Below, in pieces: positions 33,674-42,758 of a stretch of 64,000 nt of DNA. Each line of letters opens with the position of its first letter. Position 1 is the stretch's first letter. The stretch comes from Cohnella phaseoli (lineage in GTDB: Bacteria > Bacillota > Bacilli > Paenibacillales > Paenibacillaceae): positions 124,001 through 188,000 of the forward strand of contig NZ_QRDZ01000013.1 of assembly GCF_003386235.1 (NCBI RefSeq), given 5' to 3'. The translations under genes and the position numbers were made by a program. A model generated the notes under the pieces. The model did no database searches. It was given only the letters and a program-made list of their open reading frames with translations, and was not told the origin of the DNA.

Positions 33674-36220
33674 TTATTCATATATAAAATACTTACAGTA
33701 TTTAATATTTGAGCACGAATAGTAATTAGAGCGTTTTCTACCATTCACCGTTTGCCCAATTTTTAGTGTAACGATCCCTTTCTTGCAAACAGGGCAGTAT
33801 TTATATTCTGTATCGTTTTTATGCGTAGCTAGCTTATATCTAGCCTCTATTTCCCTCAAAAACAACGATTTATTTTTAGTGTCAGCGACTAAGTAAATAT
33901 GCTTTTTGGCTCGCGTCAAAGCGACATAAAATAATCGACGTTCTTCCCCGTACTCAAAATTCTCCTCGTTGTCATGCAATAATTGCATGACAGGGTCATC
34001 CTCGATCTGGCTAGGGAAGCCTAATTTTAAATTCGTATTATTTAAAACAAACACAAATTCTGATTCAAGCCCTTTACTTTTATGAATCGTCATAAACTCA
34101 ATATTTAAATCTGACCTAAGTGATAATGTGACGGTATATCTGTCAACATTGTTGCTTTTATTCTTAACAGGAGTAAACTTCAATTCATCCGTAACAAATG
34201 ACTGATAATCCCTTAAATATCGCCCTAAAAATAAAACTTTCGCACCAACAGGTAATTTTGTTAAGGCACTAATAAGTTGTTGTTGAAGTTCCTCTTTAGT
34301 GTCTCCTGGAAGAATCGTGCAGGCCGGGGTATTATCATCTGGATCTTTAGGCTTCAGCTTTTTGGGCAATTGAGAAGGATTTTTCGTGATAAAATCTTCC
34401 CCGATTCTTATAATGTTTTTATTAAACCTGTAGGTTGTTTCAATATATGATTTCTCTGTATAACCAACATACTTCTCCAATTTCGAAAATAACTGAATGG
34501 CACTCCCTGTAAATCGATATATGGACTGCCAATCATCCCCCACGCAAAACAATTTAGCATTAGTTTGGTCTTTTAGTGAATTAATAAGTGAAAAACGTGC
34601 AAATGAGATATCTTGGTATTCATCCACGATAATATATCGATATGGACTTCTATACTCGCCTTTTTTAACTTTTTTTGTGGCTTTATTGATCATGTCATTA
34701 AAATCAATTTCATTTTCGGCCTTTAACATAGATTCATATTTAAGAAAAATTGGTTCAACTATCTGAATGAAATACAGATTTCTTGCCCTGTGAAAAGTAT
34801 TAAAATGTTTCTCGTTCTTCTTCCTGATCTCGTCAAAGGAAATATCATTTGCTTTAGCATAGTTTAAAAATGTCCCAATCAGATTTTTGAATCCCACAAA
34901 ATTACAGATGTGATTTGACTTAATCTTTTCAAACAGTTCATGATCTGACATCGGAAAAAATTGTACTCCTAAGTTTTCTAAACTCTTTTGCAGATTAACG
35001 AAAAGTACTCCTTCTTTTTTCTCATAGGAATACGTTTCAATCATTGTTGTTCCACGTTCTTTATGGGTTTCGCGCTTCCACATTATTCCTTTATTATATT
35101 TTTCTGTTGCGGTCTCTCCTTTACTTCCGGAAAAGAATTTAGGTACATTTCCATTTCGATCGATGCCAAAATGCTCAATATATATATCATGGTCCGGCAG
35201 ATAAAAATCTGGACGATAAGGTCCATAGTCAATATTTTGGGTAGGATATTTATATTTTTCCTCGTATATATAGCTGATGTTATTCCTATAAAGGAAGTTA
35301 GCAATCTCCATCTCCTCGAAGCTTTTCACACTTTCATTTTTAAATGTCTTAATATTTTTATCACGAAGATAATCATAGTAGTCGGCTAAGGTTTCAAATT
35401 CCGAATCTTCTTTTTGCTCCTTAAAATACTCTAGAAAATAAACGTTAACCAACTTCATAAATTTTGGTTCCAAGCTAAAGTCATCTATTACATTGTTAAT
35501 TACTTTTTCCAATTCAATATTTGTTTTTGCAATCGCCTTGCCTTTAGCTTTTGAAATGATATCTTTTCCCAAACTGTGGAATGTTCTGACTTCAATCTTT
35601 TCATTTGTTTCTTTATATAATCTTTCCTTCATTTCTTCTGCAGTCGCTGTTGTAAAAGAAAGTACCAATATTTCATCAGCACTGATCCGATAACGAGATA
35701 AGACGTATTTCACTTTTCCAATAATGGTTTTTGTTTTGCCGCTTCCTGCACCGGCAATAACGAGACTATTGATCTCATCTTTTACAATGCAAGTTCTCTG
35801 TTGAATATCTAAAGAGCTTCCTTCTATATTATTAAAAAAATTTTCATATTCCACCAACTCATTTGCGATAAATGTTTCGTTGTTTGATTCACAAATATTA
35901 TCAAAATTTTCAATATTAAATGTGAGAAGCCTGAGATACAATAATTCTTTTTCTGTATGTTTATATTTCTTTGGTAACTTCTCCAAAAGCTCTCTTTGTA
36001 GTGTAACAGTCTCCTCTTTCCATCGTGTCTTTATATCGTGATTTATGTACATCGGATTAATTTTCAAACTATTAATTCGTTCGGAAATATACTCAGCTTT
36101 TTCTAATAGAACCCGGTATTCTTCAATAATTCTTAGCTTTTGTCGACGCTTTTCATTAAACCATTCGAGTACAGTAGCAATGAAACTATTTATCACATTC
36201 TTCATCCTGTTCTTATCCAT
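33674..36220 (-). CDS. UvrD/Rep-family (superfamily 1A) DNA helicase with nuclease-like insert and zinc ribbon
   Basis: 848 residues. Walker A AGAGSGKT (156-163), motif II VDEYQD, motif III GDDWQSIYRF, motif V (SKGLESEFV) and motif VI (RRLFYVALTRAKK) are intact. Between motifs Ia and II there is a PD-(D/E)XK-like segment (YRPDFYLPDHDIYIEHFG). The C-terminus ends in a topoisomerase-type zinc ribbon (CPVCKKG, CSNIKYCKYF). It is much more AT-rich than its neighbours, which suggests separate transfer. The ribosome site is weak. Repair or defence roles are both possible. Confidence 0.85.
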   Translation of the reverse strand: MDKNRMKNVINSFIATVLEWFNEKRRQKLRIIEEYRVLLEKAEYISERINSLKINPMYINHDIKTRWKEETVTLQRELLEKLPKKYKHTEKELLYLRLLTFNIENFDNICESNNETFIANELVEYENFFNNIEGSSLDIQQRTCIVKDEINSLVIAGAGSGKTKTIIGKVKYVLSRYRISADEILVLSFTTATAEEMKERLYKETNEKIEVRTFHSLGKDIISKAKGKAIAKTNIELEKVINNVIDDFSLEPKFMKLVNVYFLEYFKEQKEDSEFETLADYYDYLRDKNIKTFKNESVKSFEEMEIANFLYRNNISYIYEEKYKYPTQNIDYGPYRPDFYLPDHDIYIEHFGIDRNGNVPKFFSGSKGETATEKYNKGIMWKRETHKERGTTMIETYSYEKKEGVLFVNLQKSLENLGVQFFPMSDHELFEKIKSNHICNFVGFKNLIGTFLNYAKANDISFDEIRKKNEKHFNTFHRARNLYFIQIVEPIFLKYESMLKAENEIDFNDMINKATKKVKKGEYRSPYRYIIVDEYQDISFARFSLINSLKDQTNAKLFCVGDDWQSIYRFTGSAIQLFSKLEKYVGYTEKSYIETTYRFNKNIIRIGEDFITKNPSQLPKKLKPKDPDDNTPACTILPGDTKEELQQQLISALTKLPVGAKVLFLGRYLRDYQSFVTDELKFTPVKNKSNNVDRYTVTLSLRSDLNIEFMTIHKSKGLESEFVFVLNNTNLKLGFPSQIEDDPVMQLLHDNEENFEYGEERRLFYVALTRAKKHIYLVADTKNKSLFLREIEARYKLATHKNDTEYKYCPVCKKGIVTLKIGQTVNGRKRSNYYSCSNIKYCKYFIYE

Positions 36221-36292
36221 CCTTGCTTCGCTTCTATGTCAACATGCATTATCACCTATCTACACCTTCCTTGCCAGCGGAGACGGCCGATC

Positions 36293-36392
36293 AACTGCAG
36301 CTCCGCACTCCTGATTCCTCCGGACACGATCGGTCGAGTCCGTTCCTCGCGCTGCCGAAGGCGAAGTTCTGCTAGCTGCAGTTCCGCACTCC
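36293..36392. repeat. GC-rich degenerate repeat, two units 81 bp apart
   Basis: AACTGCAGCTCCGCACTCC (36293-36311) recurs as AGCTGCAGTTCCGCACTCC (36374-36392). This is the smallest example of a GC-rich non-coding repeat family also seen at 41325-41705 and in the 56-60 kb spacers. Confidence 0.6.
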
Positions 36393-36571
36393 AAAGTTCA
36401 TCCTAACGCCGATCGGATGGCCGCGTTATTAGAGGTTGCTGAACGACAAATCGATTCGATGCTAACGCAACGCCCCTGTTACATTGTAAACTCGGGAAAA
36501 ACAAAGTCTTTCCGCTGTTCTTCAATGTGGCACTGGATGTACTTTCTTCTCCCTCCTGGTTCGGTTGCTGA

Positions 36572-36754
36572 TTAAGAGTTAATTCGCCCCAAATTTGCCA
36601 TCATACGAATGCCTCCCCGCCCCTTGGTATAATAAAACAAACATACCCCGCGTTCATAATAGAAGTCAATATTTGGATAGAATTTTTCTATTACTTCTTC
36701 TCTACTACTACAAAAGAATAGAAGTCCGTTCTGCAACTTCGGCAGACGGACCAT
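36572..36754 (-). CDS. small hypothetical protein
   Basis: 60 residues behind AGAGG. Sequence is hydrophobic to basic (LLFFCSSREEVIEKFYPNI) with no recognised family. No neighbours on the same strand. It could be a chance frame. Confidence 0.35.
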   Translation of the reverse strand: MVRLPKLQNGLLFFCSSREEVIEKFYPNIDFYYERGVCLFYYTKGRGGIRMMANLGRINS

Positions 36755-37080
36755 CTTTAACGGCCTCTAGTTGAAAATCCTCCGCTTACGATGGATCATC
36801 CCTAGCTCATTGATATTAAAAACTGATCAGCTGTCATATGCTTTTGGCAACTTCGGCTACAACCGGAATGAAGTCGCGGCAAAGTCCCTACCATCATACC
36901 AAGGGACTAGGGTCTCCTCACCGAGGGAGAATCTTCTTTAACCAGCGAACCATTATACGCGTTCCTAGACCCTTTCCGAGTATGGATCGTCACAACGCGA
37001 CTGTATATTGCTACAAGTAACTGGCCCAGTCTACGTTTTGCCCCCTCCTCTATCTTATCTGCTACAGTGATTCTAAAAAA
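36755..37080. other. gene-free stretch
   Basis: No supported gene. Short frames are present on both strands without ribosome sites. Confidence 0.4.
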
Positions 37081-37307
37081 TCACTCTAATATGATTCCCC
37101 CCATCCCGTCACATTGATATACGTCAACAACTCGATATGTGTCTTGCATTCCGAGAAGTTCAGGATACTCAAGTGTAAACTCTAGGATCTCAGATTGATC
37201 GAATGTAATCTTCATGTTTGTGCGAACTTCCCCATCATAGTTAACGCCTTTGAGTGTTCAATACTTTGCTTCATTCGGGTCCACTTTCAAATAAGATAAT
37301 AAAGCAT
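37081..37307 (-). pseudogene. decayed small plasmid gene
   Basis: Strong AGGAGG before ATG 37307, but the frame stops after six codons. A one-frame shift then gives a coding-like run (LKVDPNEAKY, stop, LKGVNYDGEV, MKITFDQSEILEF, DVYQCDGMGGII) that ends at TGA 37081. It needs one indel and one stop to explain. Product unknown. Confidence 0.6.
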
Positions 37308-37331
37308 AGTAATCCTCCTAATATATAATTC

Positions 37332-37383
37332 CCAAAAAAAAAAGCACTCCAATGAAAGCCAAAAAGGCAATCAAAGGAGTGCT
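37332..37383 (-). terminator. terminator of the DNA ligase pseudogene
   Basis: Outer stem AAGCACTCC (37341-37349) with GGAGTGCTT (37375-37383) plus a small inner GCC/GGC stem; leftward transcripts end in a run of about ten U. Confidence 0.85.
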
Positions 37384-37478
37384 TCTCCTGTTGGTGTATT
37401 AAATTAGATTTATTTTATAATCAAAGTCCAACGAAGTCAAACCTTTTGTAAAAGAGCACCTCACCTTAAGTAAATATG

Positions 37479-38346
37479 TTAAAGATAAATCTCTTCAAGA
37501 ACCGGTAACCGCATTAGACCAGATTTATAGTATCCCCGGTGCTTTATGGTACAACTAATTCTTGGTTCAACATACACGAAGTCTTTATTCTCTTTTATTA
37601 TTGAGTTCTGAAGTTTTGGCCAAACCATTTTACGAGCTTTGACTGTAACTCCAAGTTCAATCGTTCCAAGTGGACGAATAATTCCCCGTTCTACCTTGCC
37701 AATTAGCCACCGGTAATCCCGCTTTGAAAATCCCGTAATGAGGATGTCATGAGTAATGCTGTAATTAATGACTTTTTGCCAATTCCAACTGCGTTTTCCT
37801 TTAGTTCCTGGCTCACAAGGACTTCTGCTACTTAAGTATCTACTATCGGCCCGTTTTAAGACAATTCCTTCTAGTCCAAATGACTTCACGATTTCAAATA
37901 ATTGGATGGCGCTCCCTTCAAAAGATCGTGCTTTTGAGTAATACTCTGTATCCCTTAACTCTTTCTCCAATAGTTCTAACCGTCGATCAAGTGGTAAGTG
38001 CATTACATTATCACCGCGGTAAAATAAAATATCGAATGCACAAACATGGATTTTATTCTTGTCTTTCAGAGAATTAAATCTAGCAAGACATGCTTCGAAA
38101 TCAGGGTGCCCTCTTTCATCTGTAGAAATTAGCTCAGAATCGATTATTGTACCTTTACTTATCGGTGGATTATGAAGTTCCGGAAAACGGTTGGTTACAT
38201 CTTGATTTTTACTGTACAATTTTATTTTATTTCCGTTAGATACAAAGTAGCCGGATTCCATCCAATTTGAGTTGTGTCCTAAAATTCTTGTCTTCAAATG
38301 GCACATTGTCTTTTGCATATTGCATTAACATTGGAGGATAAAACAT
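37479..38346 (-). pseudogene. ATP-dependent DNA ligase, frameshifted after the KxDG motif
   Basis: The 288-residue product is split over two frames. The first frame, from ATG 38346, runs MLMQYAKDNVPFEDKN and contains the nucleotidyl-transfer motif KLDGIR (K27), then hits TAA at codon 37. The second frame continues exactly in register after one extra base in the AAA at 38244-38246, and has the rest of the family: DSELIS, FDILFYRG, EGIVLKR and NWQKV. Removing one base restores the protein. The terminator downstream shows the gene was once expressed. Confidence 0.85.
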
Positions 38347-39420
38347 AGTAATCACCATAAATAAGAGTAACATTTACGTGAGAATCAGTATTTTGGAGGG
38401 TGCTGGGTATGATAACAATTTATGATAATTAGAAATAACGCTTGGCCCCTTCTTTATTCGCGCTATCGTCCTACAGTTTTATGGTTGCGATCGGCATTCT
38501 TTTTTCTTTCAATACTTTTCAAGAACAGATGTACAGCGGAAGTCAATATGTTCTGTCGTACAGCTAAGAATCGATCTCCTAGCCGCACCCACTTCATACT
38601 GAGATTGAACTAGTTGCGTTTACTTCAGGCCGATGTTGACTTATGCCTCTGAAGAGATGCGCTCTTGCTAGGTTACGGGCCTGTCGGAGATGCTGCAGCT
38701 TTTGCTTTGCAAGATCAATGTTCATATCCACATGGCGGTAGCGAGGACAACGACTTTGCCGATGCCTGAAGAACATCTCCCTTTTTACCGGACACGTGGT
38801 TCTCTCCATGCAGGTAAACAACGGCCAGCTCAATTGTTGATTTGAGCATTAGGGGTACATATATCTATCGCCGTCAACCAGTTGCCCTTCTCTAACGGGC
38901 GTCACAGATAGCAAATAGCTTCACCGCAGACGATCAAAGTTCGGTCCTCTCCGGTCACAGCTAAGTCGCGAGGTCTTGAAAGATCAAACCGATGCAGAAC
39001 AGTTATGTGCGGATTCACATCAGATGCCAGCCAAATATTCGTCTGAGTTTTGAATTCGAAAGTCAGTTGAGTCGTTACAGAGCAATGGTCAAATCGTGGC
39101 TACAGGCTTTATTCTCCCTCCTACTTTCCTGTAGCCGTCTCTCTTGCCCCAAACGCTCATCCTCGTAACCAGGACTTCAGTTATACCAATCTTCGTTTCC
39201 AGCCCCTCTCATTCTATGATAGTGGCCTCTCAACGCATATGTAGATCCCTACAACTGATTGTCGTTTATGATTTTCCTCCTTTCTACAGGTATTTTCACT
39301 TCATGCCCCTGGTTGTCATCTTTATATATGTAGTGTTTTTAAATGAATGTTTGCACACTTTGTTCTCAATTGACCAAATGATTCATCTTCATGAAACATA
39401 CTAAACTGGATTGTTTAATT
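38347..39420. other. gene-free stretch with decayed reading frames
   Basis: On the minus strand, about 38600-39050 reads as coding-like runs interrupted by stops (WLASDVNPHITVLHRFDLS, DLAVTGEDRTLIVCGEAI), evidently a lost gene of unknown type. The rest is AT-rich without genes. Confidence 0.45.
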
Positions 39421-39429
39421 CTCTTTGAG

Positions 39430-39708
39430 TAGTTTCTCTACTAGTTACTATATTAGAAACCATATTTTTATCCATATTTTAATTGAGAATATTGAATGGC
39501 ATTTATTCTTCATAGCCTGATTTCAGGCCTATACCCTACTCTTTATGGACCTTTTTGATATTTTGCCAGAGGAAATCGGTCTGATTTGTATTTATAGTAT
39601 CTAAACTGGATACTATAAATATAACCTTATTTTATATGAAGATACCCCGACTGGTGACATTACATTTCCTTTATAGACACCATTATAGTTTCTATATTGG
39701 TATCTATA
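39430..39708. repeat. iteron-like cluster TAGT-N-WCTA, upstream of the MerR-like gene
   Basis: About eight copies, in both orientations, of a near-palindrome related to TAGTTTCTA or TAGTATCTA (for example 39430, around 39596 and 39684, and 39698). The same motif recurs at 44658-44980 beside tubR. Likely binding sites for a plasmid protein such as TubR. Confidence 0.55.
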
Positions 39709-39842
39709 ATTTTATCATGAGCACCCCTTTATTCTTGCATGTGTCCGGTAAAAGTTGATTTCGATCATACGAATAATCACCCTCCCTTTCAGCATGTAGA
39801 TAGCTACACCTCAAAAGATGTGCCAAAAACACAAATATTCCG

Positions 39843-39863
39843 ATATGTAGACCCTCTACACAT
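39843..39863. promoter_or_regulatory. near-perfect palindrome, distal copy
   Basis: Arms ATATGTAGA and TCTACACAT around CCC, one mismatch from the copy at 40063-40083. Between the two copies there are many further TCTACA/TGTAGA-type half-sites. Confidence 0.6.
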
Positions 39864-40008
39864 CATAGGTATATATCTACACCTATTAATGCATACATCT
39901 ACATATTTTAATGTATCTACTTACATTAACAATTAAATACACCTTCACTTATGTATATATACATACATCAGTTTCTATGTATCCACATACCCTTATTTTG
40001 TAGAGGAA

Positions 40009-40037
40009 TTACACGAGCTGTTGTATTTGTGTATAAT
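40009..40037 (+). promoter_or_regulatory. promoter of the MerR-like gene
   Basis: -35 TTACAC (40009-40014), 17-bp spacer, -10 TATAAT (40032-40037). Confidence 0.7.
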
Positions 40038-40062
40038 AGAGGTGGATACATCTATGCATTGG

Positions 40063-40083
40063 ATATGTAGACCCTCTACATAT
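40063..40083. promoter_or_regulatory. perfect 9-bp-arm palindrome, probable autoregulatory operator
   Basis: Arms ATATGTAGA/TCTACATAT around CCC. It lies about 26 bp downstream of the -10 and 25 bp before the start codon, so a bound protein would block early transcription of the MerR-like gene. Confidence 0.7.
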
Positions 40084-40108
40084 TGAGATAAAGGAGAGTG
40101 GTTTCTCT

Positions 40109-40966
40109 ATGTATGAAAATGAATATTCTCTTGGTCCAGAGGCACTTGATCAACTACGCGCTTATTCAATTAAAGATTTCTCAGAGCTAGTTGGTGTGCC
40201 ACAAACAACACTTAGAAAATGGGAGGAAGTGTTAGGAGAAGCCTTTCGAGTACCACGAGACGCACAAAATCAAAGATTTTATACAAAAAAACATGAAATA
40301 TGGGTCGCTAAAATTAATAAATGGCGCGATGAAAAGGACCTTGGATTGCCTTTAATTAAAGAACTACTCCTAGAAATGCAAAGTCTGGAGAGAGATAATC
40401 CTCAATTTGAAACGAATGCTAATGAGTTGGCTATCATGGGACAGCAGGGTGGACTGCATCAGAATAATCAACTAGCTGATCTTTCTAGAAATTTTGATGA
40501 CAAAATCAAGCTTGTTGTGTCACACATGGAAGACCTTCTTTATAAATTTAACCAAGAAAATAGGGAATTCCTAAAAGAAGAACTGAGTCGGATAAAGAAC
40601 GAGAACAATGATCAGATAGAAAACATTGAAAAGAAGCTGACAACAGTAACAAAAGCACAAGAAGAAACAATGAGATCATTGCTTGAAGAGAACACTGTCA
40701 TGATAAAGAATTCCCTAACCAAAAGTGAAAATCAAAAATCAGATGAAGAGAGATCAATTGAATTAAGACAGGCCCTTCACAATGAACTCGCGCTATCCAG
40801 AAGAGTTCATCAACGGCTTAGAATGGAAGCAATTGAGGCTTGGAACAAGAATCCAGTTAAAACAGGTCTCTTCAAAAAAAAAGAAGATCTATCAGCTAAA
40901 ACTCTATTTATTGAGGAATTCATAGCCAACAGAATAGAGGAAGAGTACAAAAAGGAAATAACATAA
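40109..40966 (+). CDS. MerR-type HTH plasmid protein with coiled coil, DUF3967-like C-terminus
   Basis: 285 residues behind AAGGAGAG. The N-terminal HTH (YSIKDFSELVGVPQTTLRKWEE) is MerR-like, followed by a long coiled coil (about residues 130-210, KEELSRIKNENNDQ type heptads) and a C-terminus of DUF3967 type (AIEAWNKNPVKTGLFKKKE). Such proteins are typical of pXO1-like plasmids. The MerR-HTH plus coiled-coil layout resembles TubY, a third part of tubulin-type partition systems, but here the gene is 1.8 kb from tubZ and convergent with it. Confidence 0.75.
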   Translation: MYENEYSLGPEALDQLRAYSIKDFSELVGVPQTTLRKWEEVLGEAFRVPRDAQNQRFYTKKHEIWVAKINKWRDEKDLGLPLIKELLLEMQSLERDNPQFETNANELAIMGQQGGLHQNNQLADLSRNFDDKIKLVVSHMEDLLYKFNQENREFLKEELSRIKNENNDQIENIEKKLTTVTKAQEETMRSLLEENTVMIKNSLTKSENQKSDEERSIELRQALHNELALSRRVHQRLRMEAIEAWNKNPVKTGLFKKKEDLSAKTLFIEEFIANRIEEEYKKEIT

Positions 40967-40979
40967 CGTTTAAAGGAAA

Positions 40980-41011
40980 GGCACAGGTTTTGATACCTGT
41001 GTCTTTTTTTA
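40980..41011 (+). terminator. terminator of the MerR-like gene
   Basis: Stem CACAGGT/ACCTGTG (40982-40988, 40995-41001), loop TTTGAT, then seven or more T. Confidence 0.9.
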
Positions 41012-41324
41012 CTCAGTGAACTATGAGTAGCAGATGGGAGGGGGGATGCGCGATAATCTAGGCCAGGGAGGGAATTGGTTCCAGCAGACTAGCAGTCCTG
41101 GGGTTTAAATGAGTCGCGGCGTGCTAGAAGGGAGCCAGAAAAGAGGCAGGAGGGAGGGCTAAAATTGCTGCGGCGCACGATGGTGAGGGACATTTAGCGG
41201 ATTTGCGCCAAATGTGACGCCGGTATTCACTCACAAGGCTACCGAACTTACCATGAACTACACGGGTGATCGCCTGGAGTAATGGGGGCCCGGGTATCAA
41301 GATTTAAAATGGCCATTATTAGAC

Positions 41325-41705
41325 GCCTCGGTTCTCCGGAGAAGCCCGCTTCGCGATCTGCGCCGGTGATAGCTTCCAGCTCCCCGTAACTGGCTGCTCA
41401 GGACTTTGTTCGTCTAGGGAAGCCCGGATCCTCGATCAGGGCACCGACGATTGCATTCAGCTCACGCAACTACAATTCAAGACTTTCGTTCGCCAGAAGG
41501 GCAAAACCCGGGCTTAGTGATCGACGCGCAGGTGACAGCATTTAGATCGATCGTGCAGCTGTAGTTCGCGACTTGATTCGCCAGTGGCGAAGCCCGACTC
41601 CGCGATCAGCGCGCCTATGACAACGGCCAGATTGTGAAGATCCAGTTCACCACTTGGTGCGCCAAGGGGCGAAGCCCGACTTCGTGAAGGGCGCCATCAT
41701 GTGAC
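41325..41705. repeat. degenerate GC-rich tandem repeat, period about 81-90 bp
   Basis: Four to five diverged units each containing a GCGAAGCCCG-like start, TTCGCGATC, a GACAGC-like box, a CAGCTGCAGTTC-like box and TTCGCCAG-like end. Unit starts are near 41338, 41412, 41497, 41586 and 41670. No reading frame persists through them. Confidence 0.6.
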
Positions 41706-42620
41706 GGGATTGCGCCATGTCTTCCCGGAGTTGTTCTCTCGCGCTGCCCCGCATAAGGAACTTCCCGCGGATTCCCTATTCCTGCAGCTCATACTTTTCC
41801 AGCCACTCCTTCGCACCCTGCAGCAGCGGCGACTCTTCTCGATGTGCCAAACTTCTTGTTCCAGGCTACCGATCTCCTGTGACAGATTCAGATGCAGCTT
41901 CTACAGCTCTTCCGGAGACATCAATCGCCGCATCCGATCGTTCATTTGCTTAAGGTTCTTCGCGTTTGGATAATTCCAGTATTAGGCTACCGGCCTGCGT
42001 GGCCAGTTTGTCTACCTTGATTCGCTGTAAAATGCGATCGGCCTGCGAAAGCACATGCCGCTGATCGGCGAGCTGCGCCTCAAATCCGGATATTCCTTTT
42101 TTTCGTGAAGTCGATTACTTTCACCTTTCGACTCTCCATGCTTCTCGCGATCTCAGAAACCGAGCGACTGAAGCCTGCTATGGGCTTCCTCTGCCCGCTG
42201 TTCGAGCTTCCGGTGCTTTTTCCCTCTCCGATTTGCTGAACACGCGATTCAAGGGCGTAGAGCCTTTCATAGCGTTCCTTGCTAATGATCCAGGGTGCGG
42301 CAATGGTAGTCCTCCACTTCAAACGGCTTCAGGTCTGCCTTCAAGCGCTTCTCACGCTCCGGCAGCTGTGTTTCCCGTTCCCGAACGGCTTTGACCGTGG
42401 CCGTCTGGCCGACACACTACTCGGCTGCAGTCAACACCTTCTGTTCTTCCGGAGAGACATTGAACCGTTTGTAGTCGCGATACAGTGCCAGATCCACCCG
42501 CATTCTCCGCGTGAATCAGTTCGTTCTTCGTCCGGATCAGCGTTGCCTCATCCCGTTTCTCCATCGCGCGACAGCGACGACTTACGGATCGCACAGTTGC
42601 ACTCGCGTCATTCTTCACAA
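41706..42620 (-). pseudogene. heavily decayed helical or coiled-coil gene
   Basis: Read leftward, successive fragments in different frames look coding: LYRDYKRFNVSPEEQKVL, LPEREKRLKADLKPFE, ISKERYERLYALESRVQQI, SQADRILQRIKVDKLATQ, MNDRMRRLMSPEEL and LLQGAKEWLEKYELQE. Stops and frame jumps occur between all of them. The composition is charged, helical and coiled-coil-like. Product unknown; plasmid mobilisation proteins are one possibility. Confidence 0.5.
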
Positions 42621-42712
42621 CAGGCGAAGCCCGGCTAAGTTATCGATGCTTCAGTGACAGCGTCCTATCGGACGTATTTAATAAAAAACGTCATATGTAA
42701 ATACTATGCCAT

Positions 42713-42744
42713 AAAAAAGAAAACCTCCCTGATAAGAAGGGAGG
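42713..42744 (-). terminator. terminator of the tubRZ operon
   Basis: Stem CCTCCCT (42724-42730)/AGGGAGG (42738-42744) followed leftward by a T-rich run, right after the tubZ stop. Confidence 0.8.
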
Positions 42745-42758
42745 GGGAGGAGCTTGAA

